From: Clostridia bacterium
GTDB lineage: Bacteria > Bacillota > Clostridia > Acetivibrionales > JAFADI01
Length of the DNA stretch: 40,762 nt
NCBI GenBank assembly: GCA_026418695.1
Contig: JAOAAU010000087.1
Location: 1-40,762 of the forward strand
Direction of reading: 5' to 3'
Program-made: the position numbers and the translations under genes
The notes under the pieces: model-generated
Seen by the model: only the letters and a program-made list of their open reading frames with translations
Databases searched by the model: none
What the model was told of the DNA's origin: nothing
In this document: piece by piece, positions 33,453 to 40,762 of the stretch
How the letters are laid out: every line of letters begins with the position of its first letter
Position numbering within the stretch: the first letter of the stretch is position 1

Positions 33453-34352
33453 ATGATAGAATTTAGTGATATTAATATAAATGACAAACCCATATTTGAT
33501 GCTTATTTGAAAAAGTTAAATCCAAACGCATCAGAGCTGACATTTACAAACTTTTTTATGTGGAGAAATTATTATAATTTTAGATACACGGTTATTCGGG
33601 ATCTTTTATGCATCATCGCTGTTCCGCAAGAAACCGGACCATTTGCGTTCATTCCAGCGGGTGCTTTTTTGGGGGATGCTTTACAAGAGGCTGTTTCCAG
33701 GTTAAAAGAGTATTTTGCCTCAAAGGGATGGAACCTGGAGTTCAAGAGAGTTGAGGAAGAAAAGCTCCAGCTTTTCGAATCCATCGTCACTTCCTCACAA
33801 GACATTATTTTTGACAGGGACAGCAGTGATTATGTCTATTCCTCCGAAGATCTGATCAATCTAAAAGGGAAAAAGTATGACGGAAAGAGAAACCATATCA
33901 ATAAATTTAAAAAGCTATATCAATTTGAGTACATCCCTTTAGGGCAGGAACATCTCGACCAATGTGAGAAAATTATGACAAAATGGTGCGCTGAGCGGGA
34001 TTGCGAAACCCACAGAGGCTTTTACTGTGAAAAACTTGCAAACACGGAACTCCTGAAGAACTATGGAAAAATGGGATGCAGAGGGGCTCTGATCAAGGTG
34101 GATGGAGAACCGGAGGCCTTTACAGTCGGAGAAATGTTAAACAGCGAAACTGCAGTCATTCACATCGAAAAGGCAAATGGAAATGTGAATGGGCTTTATA
34201 CATTTATCAACCAGCAGTTCTGTGAAAATGAATGGAGTGAAGCTTTATTCGTGAACCGGGAGCAGGATCTTGGGATTGAAGGGTTGAGAAAAGCCAAGCT
34301 GTCTTACCATCCGGCAAAAATGGTGAACAAATATACAGTTAAAATTATTTGA
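33453..34352 (+). CDS. DUF2156 protein (GNAT-like, related to the lysyl-phosphatidylglycerol synthase C-terminus)
   Basis: Soluble protein, 299 residues, of the DUF2156 family, which has two GNAT-type folds as in the aminoacyl-transferase domain of MprF. Typical stretches are YDGKRNHINKFKK (about 140-152), ALIKVDGEPEAFTVGE, HIEKANGNVNGLYTFINQ and the C-terminal VNREQDLGIEGLRKAK. It has no membrane flippase domain, so it is not a full MprF. The function of free-standing members is largely unknown; transfer of an amino acid from charged tRNA is a possibility only. AGGAGA gives ATG 33453; the GTG at 33423 lacks a site. Confidence 0.8.
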   Translation: MIEFSDININDKPIFDAYLKKLNPNASELTFTNFFMWRNYYNFRYTVIRDLLCIIAVPQETGPFAFIPAGAFLGDALQEAVSRLKEYFASKGWNLEFKRVEEEKLQLFESIVTSSQDIIFDRDSSDYVYSSEDLINLKGKKYDGKRNHINKFKKLYQFEYIPLGQEHLDQCEKIMTKWCAERDCETHRGFYCEKLANTELLKNYGKMGCRGALIKVDGEPEAFTVGEMLNSETAVIHIEKANGNVNGLYTFINQQFCENEWSEALFVNREQDLGIEGLRKAKLSYHPAKMVNKYTVKII

Positions 34353-34505
34353 GGTATAGTTTTAGCGCTATAGGAAAAGATAATTTCTGAAAATATGGTT
34401 CTTGAAAAACAGTTTCGAAGTATGCAGTAAAGAGCATTCGGCAGATAAAGATTTGGTGCGCGTTATAGACTTTGTTAAAAAATTAATAATTTTGGTTCCC
34501 AACTA

Positions 34506-34534
34506 TTGAAAAAGTAATTGAAATAATATAAAAT
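34506..34534 (+). promoter_or_regulatory. Sigma-A promoter of gap
   Basis: TTGAAA (34506-34511), a 17-nt spacer and TAAAAT (34529-34534). Leader about 106 nt. Confidence 0.65.
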
Positions 34535-34547
34535 AAATTTTGGTTTA

Positions 34548-34561
34548 GGATAACTTTATCC
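34548..34561. promoter_or_regulatory. Palindrome just downstream of the gap transcription start
   Basis: GGATAACTTTATCC, six-base arms. A similar GATAAATTTTATC palindrome lies just upstream of the pgk-tpiA promoter at 37598-37610. It is a candidate operator for a glycolytic regulator. Confidence 0.35.
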
Positions 34562-34625
34562 AAAACATGAATTATTTACTGCATTCAGGCTACATTGTAG
34601 CTAATAATTGTATTAATTCAAATAA

Positions 34626-35657
<1,032 letters not shown>

Positions 35658-35670
35658 TTGAATTAAACAT

Positions 35671-35709
35671 AAAAAAGAACCCTGTTCCTAAGGAACAGGG
35701 TTCTTTTTT
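35671..35709. terminator. Intrinsic terminator after gap
   Basis: GAACCCTGTTCCT (35677-35689) pairs with its complement at 35691-35703, flanked by six A on the left and six T on the right, so it can act in both directions. Confidence 0.92.
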
Positions 35710-35718
35710 ATGTTTTTC

Positions 35719-35780
35719 GTGTCAAGGGGACGGTTCTGATGACACGCATTGGTGTGTCATCAGAACCGTCCCCTTGACAC
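35719..35780. repeat. Perfect 27-bp palindromic repeat, REP-like
   Basis: The left arm (35719-35745) begins GTGTCAAGGGGACGGTTCTG; its exact complement is at 35754-35780, with an 8-base loop. There is no T-tract and it sits after the gap terminator, so it is not needed for termination. As I recall, units with a GGGGACGGTTCT core and GTGTCA ends are scattered in many Firmicutes genomes, often with Y1 (IS200-like/RAYT) transposases. No transposase is present here, so this would be a non-autonomous copy. Confidence 0.8.
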
Positions 35781-35888
35781 TGTCGTTTATCCAGATAAAT
35801 GGATTGTTGTAAAAAATGGTAGATTAATGTAAAATTATATCATAAAATATCGTATTATAAATCTGGCTAAGTACAAAGGAGGAAGGTA

Positions 35889-37364
35889 ATGAAAACAGTT
35901 AGTTCACTTCAAAGCACGAACAAAGTAGTACTGCTTATCAACTGCTTATTAAGCTCATTCCTGATATTGGGCTATATTGGGGAATATTTAAAAGGATTGA
36001 AGTCCTTAGAATATGTTTTTACCTTTATAGTGATTGTTTGCATTCCTATCCTCACTGCAATTATTGTTTATTTTAAGGATGGAGAGAGCCGGTATTTGAA
36101 GTATATCACACTGGGTGGATACTTTATCATGTATACCTTTGTTATGATTACTTCAGCAAAAGCAATGGTATTTGTTTATCTCTTCCCGATTATTCTGATG
36201 TATTTCTTATATTTTAATTTGCGATTGATTGTAACCGCCTGTGGAATTGTGTTTTTGATCAATATTGCCAGAATTCTTGATCAGGCATTGATAAAGGGTG
36301 TGAAGGATCCTTCAGCTATTACGGATTATACCATTCAATTCGCAGCCGTCGTATTGTTTTCAGTAGCCCTGATCATTGCAACACGGCTATCCAATAAGTT
36401 TAACAGTGAGAACCTGGAAAATATACATAAAGAAAAGGAAAAGCAGGAAAGGATATTGGCGGATGTCTTGAGAGTTGCGGCTGTAATGGAAAGCAACTCA
36501 AGAGACGTGCATAAAATCGTGGATGAATTGGCATCCTCTTCTGAGATTGTCTCCAGTGTTGTCAAAGAGATTTCCTGCGGTGTTGAAAATACCTCTGAAA
36601 GTATCCAGCACCAGTTGGATATGACAAAGAATATTCATACGCTGATAGTGGACGCCTCTTCACTATCGGACAAAATGAGCAAGCTTTCCGAAGAGACCTT
36701 CGATGCACTGAATGTTGGGGTCGGTAATGTTAGAGACTTAAACGAGAAGGCTGTATCTGTCAGTGAAAACAGTGAAGACGCCTATGGAAGAATGGTGGGA
36801 CTGATGCAGAAATCAAGTGAAATTCAGGGAATTACTCAGATTATTACCGGAATTTCGGAACAAACCAATCTTCTTTCCTTGAATGCATCCATCGAAAGTG
36901 CCAGGGCCGGTGAGGCGGGGAAGGGATTTGCTGTTGTAGCCGATGAAATTCGTAAGCTTGCGGTTCAAAGTAAGGATTCTGCCAGCAATATCGCCAATAT
37001 CCTGCATGAACTTCAAGAAAAGGCAGAGGGTGCTGTTGAGGCGGTAATAAAGCTGAAAGAAGTCAATACACAGCAGAACGAGCTGATTGCAAATACAAGA
37101 CAGGTGTTTGAAGACATTTCGAATAAGATGAAAATATTCAATGAAAATGTAAATCAGGTGGGTCGCAGGATCAGTGAAATTGTAAATTCCAACAACAGGA
37201 TCATTGAGAGCATCAACGAAATCTCTGCAGTCAGCGAGCAGGCTACAGCCAATGTACAACAGGCCCAGACCATTGCAGAATCAAGCAGAGATAAAGCTGG
37301 CGAAGCCAAAGAACTGGCAGGGGTGTTGATTGATACCTCTAAAGAAGTAAATAAGTTCCTTTAG
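35889..37364 (+). CDS. Methyl-accepting chemotaxis protein with multi-helix membrane domain
   Basis: Chemoreceptor, 491 residues. The N-terminal third (about 10-170) is five or six closely packed membrane helices without an extracellular ligand domain, and there is no clear HAMP domain. The rest is the long cytoplasmic signalling coiled coil, whose tip is [20 protein letters not shown] followed by [18 protein letters not shown] (about 324-361). It would control CheA and thus the flagellar motor; the signal could be membrane state, energy status or a small molecule. GGAGG precedes the ATG. It is monocistronic, between gap and pgk-tpiA. Confidence 0.9.
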   Translation: MKTVSSLQSTNKVVLLINCLLSSFLILGYIGEYLKGLKSLEYVFTFIVIVCIPILTAIIVYFKDGESRYLKYITLGGYFIMYTFVMITSAKAMVFVYLFPIILMYFLYFNLRLIVTACGIVFLINIARILDQALIKGVKDPSAITDYTIQFAAVVLFSVALIIATRLSNKFNSENLENIHKEKEKQERILADVLRVAAVMESNSRDVHKIVDELASSSEIVSSVVKEISCGVENTSESIQHQLDMTKNIHTLIVDASSLSDKMSKLSEETFDALNVGVGNVRDLNEKAVSVSENSEDAYGRMVGLMQKSSEIQGITQIITGISEQTNLLSLNASIESARAGEAGKGFAVVADEIRKLAVQSKDSASNIANILHELQEKAEGAVEAVIKLKEVNTQQNELIANTRQVFEDISNKMKIFNENVNQVGRRISEIVNSNNRIIESINEISAVSEQATANVQQAQTIAESSRDKAGEAKELAGVLIDTSKEVNKFL

Positions 37365-37389
37365 GATTTACCTACAGCAGTATAATATT

Positions 37390-37424
37390 AGGCAGCTCCT
37401 TGTATTGAGGGCTGCCTTTGTTAT
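37390..37424 (+). terminator. Terminator after the chemoreceptor gene
   Basis: AGGCAGC (37390-37396) pairs with GCTGCCT (37411-37417), followed by TTGTTATTT. Confidence 0.65.
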
Positions 37425-37618
37425 TTATGCCGAAGAAATACCGGATATTCCTTGCTGAATCTGCTTCTGTGAAGGATATTTCCGTATAATAGAAATGATG
37501 AATAATGCTTTTATAATTCGGAAATTTTGTAAATCCAGTTCGCAAGAAAAAGCAGGAATTATTGTAGATTTCAGGCATAAAAGATTGTTAAAAAATAGAT
37601 AAATTTTATCGGTAAGTA

Positions 37619-37647
37619 TTGAAATAGGTGGTAAAAAGATGTATACT
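37619..37647 (+). promoter_or_regulatory. Sigma-A promoter of pgk-tpiA
   Basis: TTGAAA (37619-37624), a 17-nt spacer and TATACT (37642-37647). It has the same -35 and spacing as the gap promoter. Confidence 0.72.
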
Positions 37648-37765
37648 TTTCAGTGGAATTGTGGTTTCCTACCCTTAAAGTGGGAAACTGGTGAAAATCA
37701 GTATGATTTCCGGCTTTATTACACAATTTAAATATGAAATCATTAAGTATAGGAGAGTGAAGTAC

Positions 37766-39712
37766 ATGGGCATGATGAACAAAAAGACCATCGAAGATAT
37801 CGACGTGAAAGGTAAAAAAGTCATCGTAAGAGTTGACTTTAATGTTCCGTTGGATGCAGACAGAAAAATAACTGATGATAAAAGAATTGTGGGAGCACTC
37901 CCGACAATTAAATATTTGGTTGATAATGGCGCTAAGACAATCCTCGTTTCCCACCTTGGAAGACCGAAGAATGGTTTTGAGGACAAGTATAGCATGAAGC
38001 CTGCTGCTGAAAGATTGAGCGAGCTCCTTAAAAAGCCTGTTATTATGGCTTCAGACGTCATCGGGGAGGATGCAAAAGCAAAAGCAGCTGCATTAAAAGA
38101 TGGCGAAGTACTTATGCTGGAAAACGTAAGATTCCACAAGGAAGAAGAAAAGAACGATCCTGCTTTCACTAAGGAACTTGCAAGCCTCGCAGAAATCTAT
38201 GTGAATGATGCTTTCGGAACTGCACACAGAGCACATGCTTCAACTGCAGGTCTTGCTGATCATTTACCGGCTGTCAGCGGTTTCCTTATTCAAAAAGAAC
38301 TTGAATTCATGGGCAAAGCCCTTGCAAATCCTGCAAGACCTTTCGTTGCCATTTTGGGTGGTGCGAAGGTTTCTGACAAGATCGCAGTTATTGAAAACCT
38401 CATTGATAAAGTAGATACCCTCATCATCGGTGGAGGTATGGCTTATACTTTCTTAAAAGCTAAAGGTTACAGAATCGGTAACTCTATCTGTGAAGATGAT
38501 AAATTGGATCTTGCAAAGACCCTCATGGAAAAGGCTGAAAAGAAAGGCGTCAACCTGATGCTTCCTATTGGCAGCATTGTCGGTAAAGAGTTCAAGAATG
38601 ATACAGAACATAAATATGTTCCTTCTGATGATATGCCGGACGGATGGATGGGTATGGACATCGGTTCATTGACCATTGAAAAATTCTCCAAAGAAATCAG
38701 AAAGGCAAAGACCATCGTTTGGAACGGACCTATGGGCGTTTTCGAATTTGAAAACTTTGCTACTGGAACTAAAGAAGTTGCAAGAGCAGTTGCTGAATCC
38801 GGGGCGGTTTCAATCGTTGGCGGCGGAGACTCTGCTGCTGCTGTTGAACAGCTCGGTTTTGCTGATAAAATTACTCATATCTCCACTGGCGGCGGAGCAT
38901 CTCTCGAATTCCTCGAAGGAAAGGTTCTCCCCGGAATTGCAGTATTGCTGGATAAAAACCCAAGAAAGAAAATCGCTGCCGGCAACTGGAAGATGAATAA
39001 GACTCCAAAAGAAGCAGTTGAATTTGTAAATGCCTTAAAGGCAAAAGTTGCAGATGCTGAAGCAGAAGTTGTTGTTGGTGTTCCTTTTGTATGTCTCCCT
39101 GGTGTTGTAGAAGCTGCGAAAGGTTCAAATATCAAAGTAGCTGCACAGAACATGCATTGGGAAGAAAAAGGTGCATTTACCGGTGAAATTTCCGGTCCAA
39201 TGCTTGCTGAGCTTGGCGTTGACTATGTAATCATCGGACACTCCGAAAGAAGACAGTATTTTGGTGAAACTGATGAAACTGTAAACAAGAGAGCTCTTGC
39301 AGTATTCAAATACGGTATGACTCCGATCGTTTGCGTTGGTGAATCCCTTACGCAGAGAGAACAGGGCGTTACTGCAGACCTCGTAAGATACCAGGTTAAG
39401 ATCGCGCTTCAGGGTATGAGCGCTGATCAGGTTAAGAAAGTAGTTATCGCTTACGAACCAATCTGGGCTATCGGTACAGGCAAGACTGCTACCAACGAAC
39501 AGGCAAATGAAGTTTGCGCTATCATCAGAGATACCGTAGAGGCGCTTTATGGTGAAGAAGTAGCAGAAGCTACAAGAATTCAGTACGGCGGAAGCGTTAC
39601 AGCTGCAAATGCAGGTGAACTCTTCAATATGTCCGATATTGACGGCGGCCTTGTTGGCGGTGCCAGCTTGAAGCTTGATGACTTTGAAAAGATTGCAAAG
39701 TACAACGGCTAA
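37766..39712 (+). CDS. pgk-tpiA: Fused phosphoglycerate kinase - triosephosphate isomerase
   Basis: One continuous 648-residue frame carries two glycolytic enzymes. Residues 1 to about 396 are phosphoglycerate kinase: [35 protein letters not shown], and the ATP-site GGGDSAAA and [14 protein letters not shown]. After a linker of only a few residues (DKNPRK) triosephosphate isomerase follows, with Asn407 and Lys409 in AAGNWKMN, catalytic His492 in IIGHSERR, Glu564 in [11 protein letters not shown], and the C-terminal YGGSV and GGLVGGASL. No stop or internal ribosome binding site is seen at the junction. AGGAGAG fixes ATG 37766. Thermotoga has a similar fused enzyme. Codon bias is high throughout. 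Confidence 0.97.
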   Translation: MGMMNKKTIEDIDVKGKKVIVRVDFNVPLDADRKITDDKRIVGALPTIKYLVDNGAKTILVSHLGRPKNGFEDKYSMKPAAERLSELLKKPVIMASDVIGEDAKAKAAALKDGEVLMLENVRFHKEEEKNDPAFTKELASLAEIYVNDAFGTAHRAHASTAGLADHLPAVSGFLIQKELEFMGKALANPARPFVAILGGAKVSDKIAVIENLIDKVDTLIIGGGMAYTFLKAKGYRIGNSICEDDKLDLAKTLMEKAEKKGVNLMLPIGSIVGKEFKNDTEHKYVPSDDMPDGWMGMDIGSLTIEKFSKEIRKAKTIVWNGPMGVFEFENFATGTKEVARAVAESGAVSIVGGGDSAAAVEQLGFADKITHISTGGGASLEFLEGKVLPGIAVLLDKNPRKKIAAGNWKMNKTPKEAVEFVNALKAKVADAEAEVVVGVPFVCLPGVVEAAKGSNIKVAAQNMHWEEKGAFTGEISGPMLAELGVDYVIIGHSERRQYFGETDETVNKRALAVFKYGMTPIVCVGESLTQREQGVTADLVRYQVKIALQGMSADQVKKVVIAYEPIWAIGTGKTATNEQANEVCAIIRDTVEALYGEEVAEATRIQYGGSVTAANAGELFNMSDIDGGLVGGASLKLDDFEKIAKYNG

Positions 39713-39746
39713 TTCATCAGTCATTAAAAAAATATTCAATCATAAC

Positions 39747-39779
39747 ATTAACCCTCTGGTTTCTAACCGGGGGGTTAAT
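39747..39779 (+). terminator. 13-bp hairpin after pgk-tpiA, no T-tract
   Basis: 39747-39759 pairs with 39767-39779, with two G-U pairs. It is followed by TAGCAT and not by a T-run, so it may only attenuate transcription or stabilise the mRNA 3' end. Confidence 0.4.
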
Positions 39780-39824
39780 TAGCATATGAACCTCATCACA
39801 ACTGGCAGGATTGAGAGTGTTAAT

Positions 39825-40136
39825 ATGACAGAAAAGAATAAGGCATTACTGGAACTGATGCGGATCCCCGGTGTGGGGAGGCAAACTGCTCAAGATCTTT
39901 TGAACCTGGGATTCCATTCGGTAGAAGAATTAAAAGGAATGGATCCGGAAAAAATGTATAACGATCTATGCCGCTTTCAAGGGTGCAAATTGGATCGATG
40001 TATACTGTATGTTTTCAAGTGTGCCGTTTATTATGCAAGTAATACAACGCATGATCCTGAGTTGTTGAAATGGTGGAACTGGAAAGACAAAAATTTAACA
40101 AATAGTTATTTAAATCAAAAGGATTGTGGTATATAA
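39825..40136 (+). CDS. Cdd1-like helix-hairpin-helix protein
   Basis: Small soluble protein, 103 residues, of the Cdd1/'pathogenicity locus' family. A helix-hairpin-helix DNA-binding motif lies at about 8-35 (LMRIPGVGRQTAQDLLNLGF). The family-typical GMDPEKMYNDLCRFQG follows, then DRCILYVFKCAVYYAS and ELLKWWNWKD. Its function is unknown; DNA or RNA binding is likely from the fold. I favour ATG 39825 because the family usually begins a few residues before the HhH; an in-frame ATG at 39786, behind GGGGGG, is a real alternative adding 13 residues. It lies between two glycolytic genes. Confidence 0.78.
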   Translation: MTEKNKALLELMRIPGVGRQTAQDLLNLGFHSVEELKGMDPEKMYNDLCRFQGCKLDRCILYVFKCAVYYASNTTHDPELLKWWNWKDKNLTNSYLNQKDCGI

Positions 40137-40137
40137 T
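40109..40137 (+). promoter_or_regulatory. Possible promoter of gpmI
   Basis: TTTAAA (40109-40114), a 17-nt spacer and perfect TATAAT (40132-40137), overlapping the 3' end of the Cdd1-like gene. Confidence 0.4.
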
Positions 40138-40271
40138 AATGTAGAAAAACTTTGAATATGCAATATACAGGCTGATTACAGGACTGGTTCATATTTTAAA
40201 TATCTTGAAGGAAAACGTAAACAAACAAAGCTTGATTCACGTTTTCAACTTAGAAATGGAGAGGGTAGACG

Positions 40272-40762
40272 ATGAAGAACAAATTGGTTGCACTTATTAT
40301 TTTGGATGGTTTCGGGAACAACCCCCGTATAGAAGGAAATGCGCTGAAAGCAGCAAACAAACCCAATATAGACAAGCTCATGGCTGAAAACCCAACGACT
40401 GAAATCCGCACCAGCGGTATGGATGTTGGGCTGCCAAGAGGACAGATGGGGAATTCCGAGGTTGGACACACCAACATCGGTGCAGGAAGAATCGTATATC
40501 AGGAATTAACCAGAATTACAAAGTCCATTGAGGATGGAGACTTCTTTGAAAAGAAAGAATTCCTGGATGCCATCGACAATTGCAGGAGAAACAATTCAAA
40601 GCTCCACCTGTTCGGATTGTTATCTGACGGCGGTGTACACAGCCATAACACACATCTGTATGCATTGGTTGAATTAGCGAAAAAGCAAGGATTGAAAGAC
40701 GTATTCATCCACTGCTTCTATGATGGAAGAGATGTGCCTCCTGATAGTGCCAAGGCTTATAC
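40272..40762 (+). CDS. gpmI: 2,3-bisphosphoglycerate-independent phosphoglycerate mutase, 5' part
   Basis: Interconverts 3- and 2-phosphoglycerate in glycolysis with two Mn ions and a phosphoserine intermediate; it belongs to the alkaline phosphatase superfamily. The frame is open to the window end, giving 163 of the usual 510 or so residues. Visible are the metal Asp12 in LILDGFG, the phosphorylated Ser62 in [15 protein letters not shown], His123 in SDGGVHSH, and [17 protein letters not shown] precedes ATG 40272. The order gap, pgk-tpiA, gpmI keeps the usual Firmicutes glycolytic sequence with insertions; eno may follow beyond the edge. Confidence 0.96.
   Translation, partial: MKNKLVALIILDGFGNNPRIEGNALKAANKPNIDKLMAENPTTEIRTSGMDVGLPRGQMGNSEVGHTNIGAGRIVYQELTRITKSIEDGDFFEKKEFLDAIDNCRRNNSKLHLFGLLSDGGVHSHNTHLYALVELAKKQGLKDVFIHCFYDGRDVPPDSAKAY

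Larger units (their letters stand above)
37365..37765. other. 400-base gap before pgk-tpiA: terminator, operator-like palindrome, promoter, leader
   Basis: After the receptor terminator there is AT-rich sequence with isolated TATAAT words and no supported gene. Then come a GATAAATTTTATC palindrome (37598-37610), the pgk promoter and a 112-base leader with a 9-bp stem-loop (37664-37672 with 37680-37688). Confidence 0.5.

Noticed and set aside
38950-38985. Possible -1 frameshift at the A-rich PGK-TPI junction giving a PGK-only product
   Set aside because: GATAAAAAC is not a true slippery heptamer in the reading frame. The -1 frame does stop 13 codons later, but no stimulatory structure was seen.

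Overview
The window looks like a chromosome segment of an anaerobic, endospore-forming, probably motile member of the Clostridia, of the Ruminiclostridium/Acetivibrio type. The evidence is the gene content: spoIIAA-spoIIAB-sigF, spoVAC-AD-AE-AEa and splB for sporulation; the hprK, rapZ-yvcK and whiA-HPr block typical of Firmicutes; two membrane pyrophosphatases; strong GGAGG-type ribosome binding sites; several TTG starts; and AT-rich intergenic DNA. No phage, CRISPR array, rRNA or intact insertion sequence is visible. The lineage is inferred from content, not from a database search.

Layout. 1-37: start of an unidentified gene leaving the window on the minus strand. 433-1368: class II fructose-bisphosphate aldolase. 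1423-2067 (minus): a small protein built of two starch/glycogen-binding modules. 2232-2885: HAD phosphatase. 3139-6307: gltX and glnS. 6552-6802: two glycine tRNAs behind a consensus promoter. 7503-12854: two very different membrane pyrophosphatases with a small membrane-protein gene between them on the other strand. 13045-14717: hprK and a YcdX-like PHP phosphatase. 14872-21754: murB, rapZ, yvcK, a glycogen debranching enzyme, whiA and HPr. 22038-24824: spoIIA operon behind a sigma-H promoter, ending in an unrecognised membrane coiled-coil protein. 25062-27859: a 54-residue membrane protein and spoVAC-AD-AE-AEa. 27940-28968 (minus): splB. 29361-34352: cheX, trmL, an M20 peptidase, pfkA and a DUF2156 protein. 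34647-40762: gap, a chemoreceptor, a fused pgk-tpiA gene, a Cdd1-like helix-hairpin-helix protein and the 5' part of gpmI.

How the genes fit together. Most of lower glycolysis is here (fba, pfkA, gap, pgk-tpiA, gpmI). It sits with a carbon-flux control set (HprK, HPr, RapZ, YvcK), with glycogen genes (debranching enzyme, putative glycogen-binding protein) and with pyrophosphate-energy enzymes (two ion-pumping pyrophosphatases and a phosphofructokinase with a mixed ATP/PPi signature). The second theme is the forespore programme: sigma-F and its regulators, the dipicolinate channel SpoVA, and the DNA repair enzyme SplB.

Most of the window is ordinary, well-ordered housekeeping DNA and I did not find a clear new multi-gene system. 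The points most worth a second look are: a spore photoproduct lyase with serine at the position of the catalytic hydrogen-donor cysteine; the enzyme-free tandem glycogen-binding protein; the in-frame PGK-TPI fusion; two small or unknown membrane proteins embedded in the sporulation cluster; the paired pyrophosphatases with structured leaders; and a perfect 27-bp palindromic repeat of the mobile REP type after gap.
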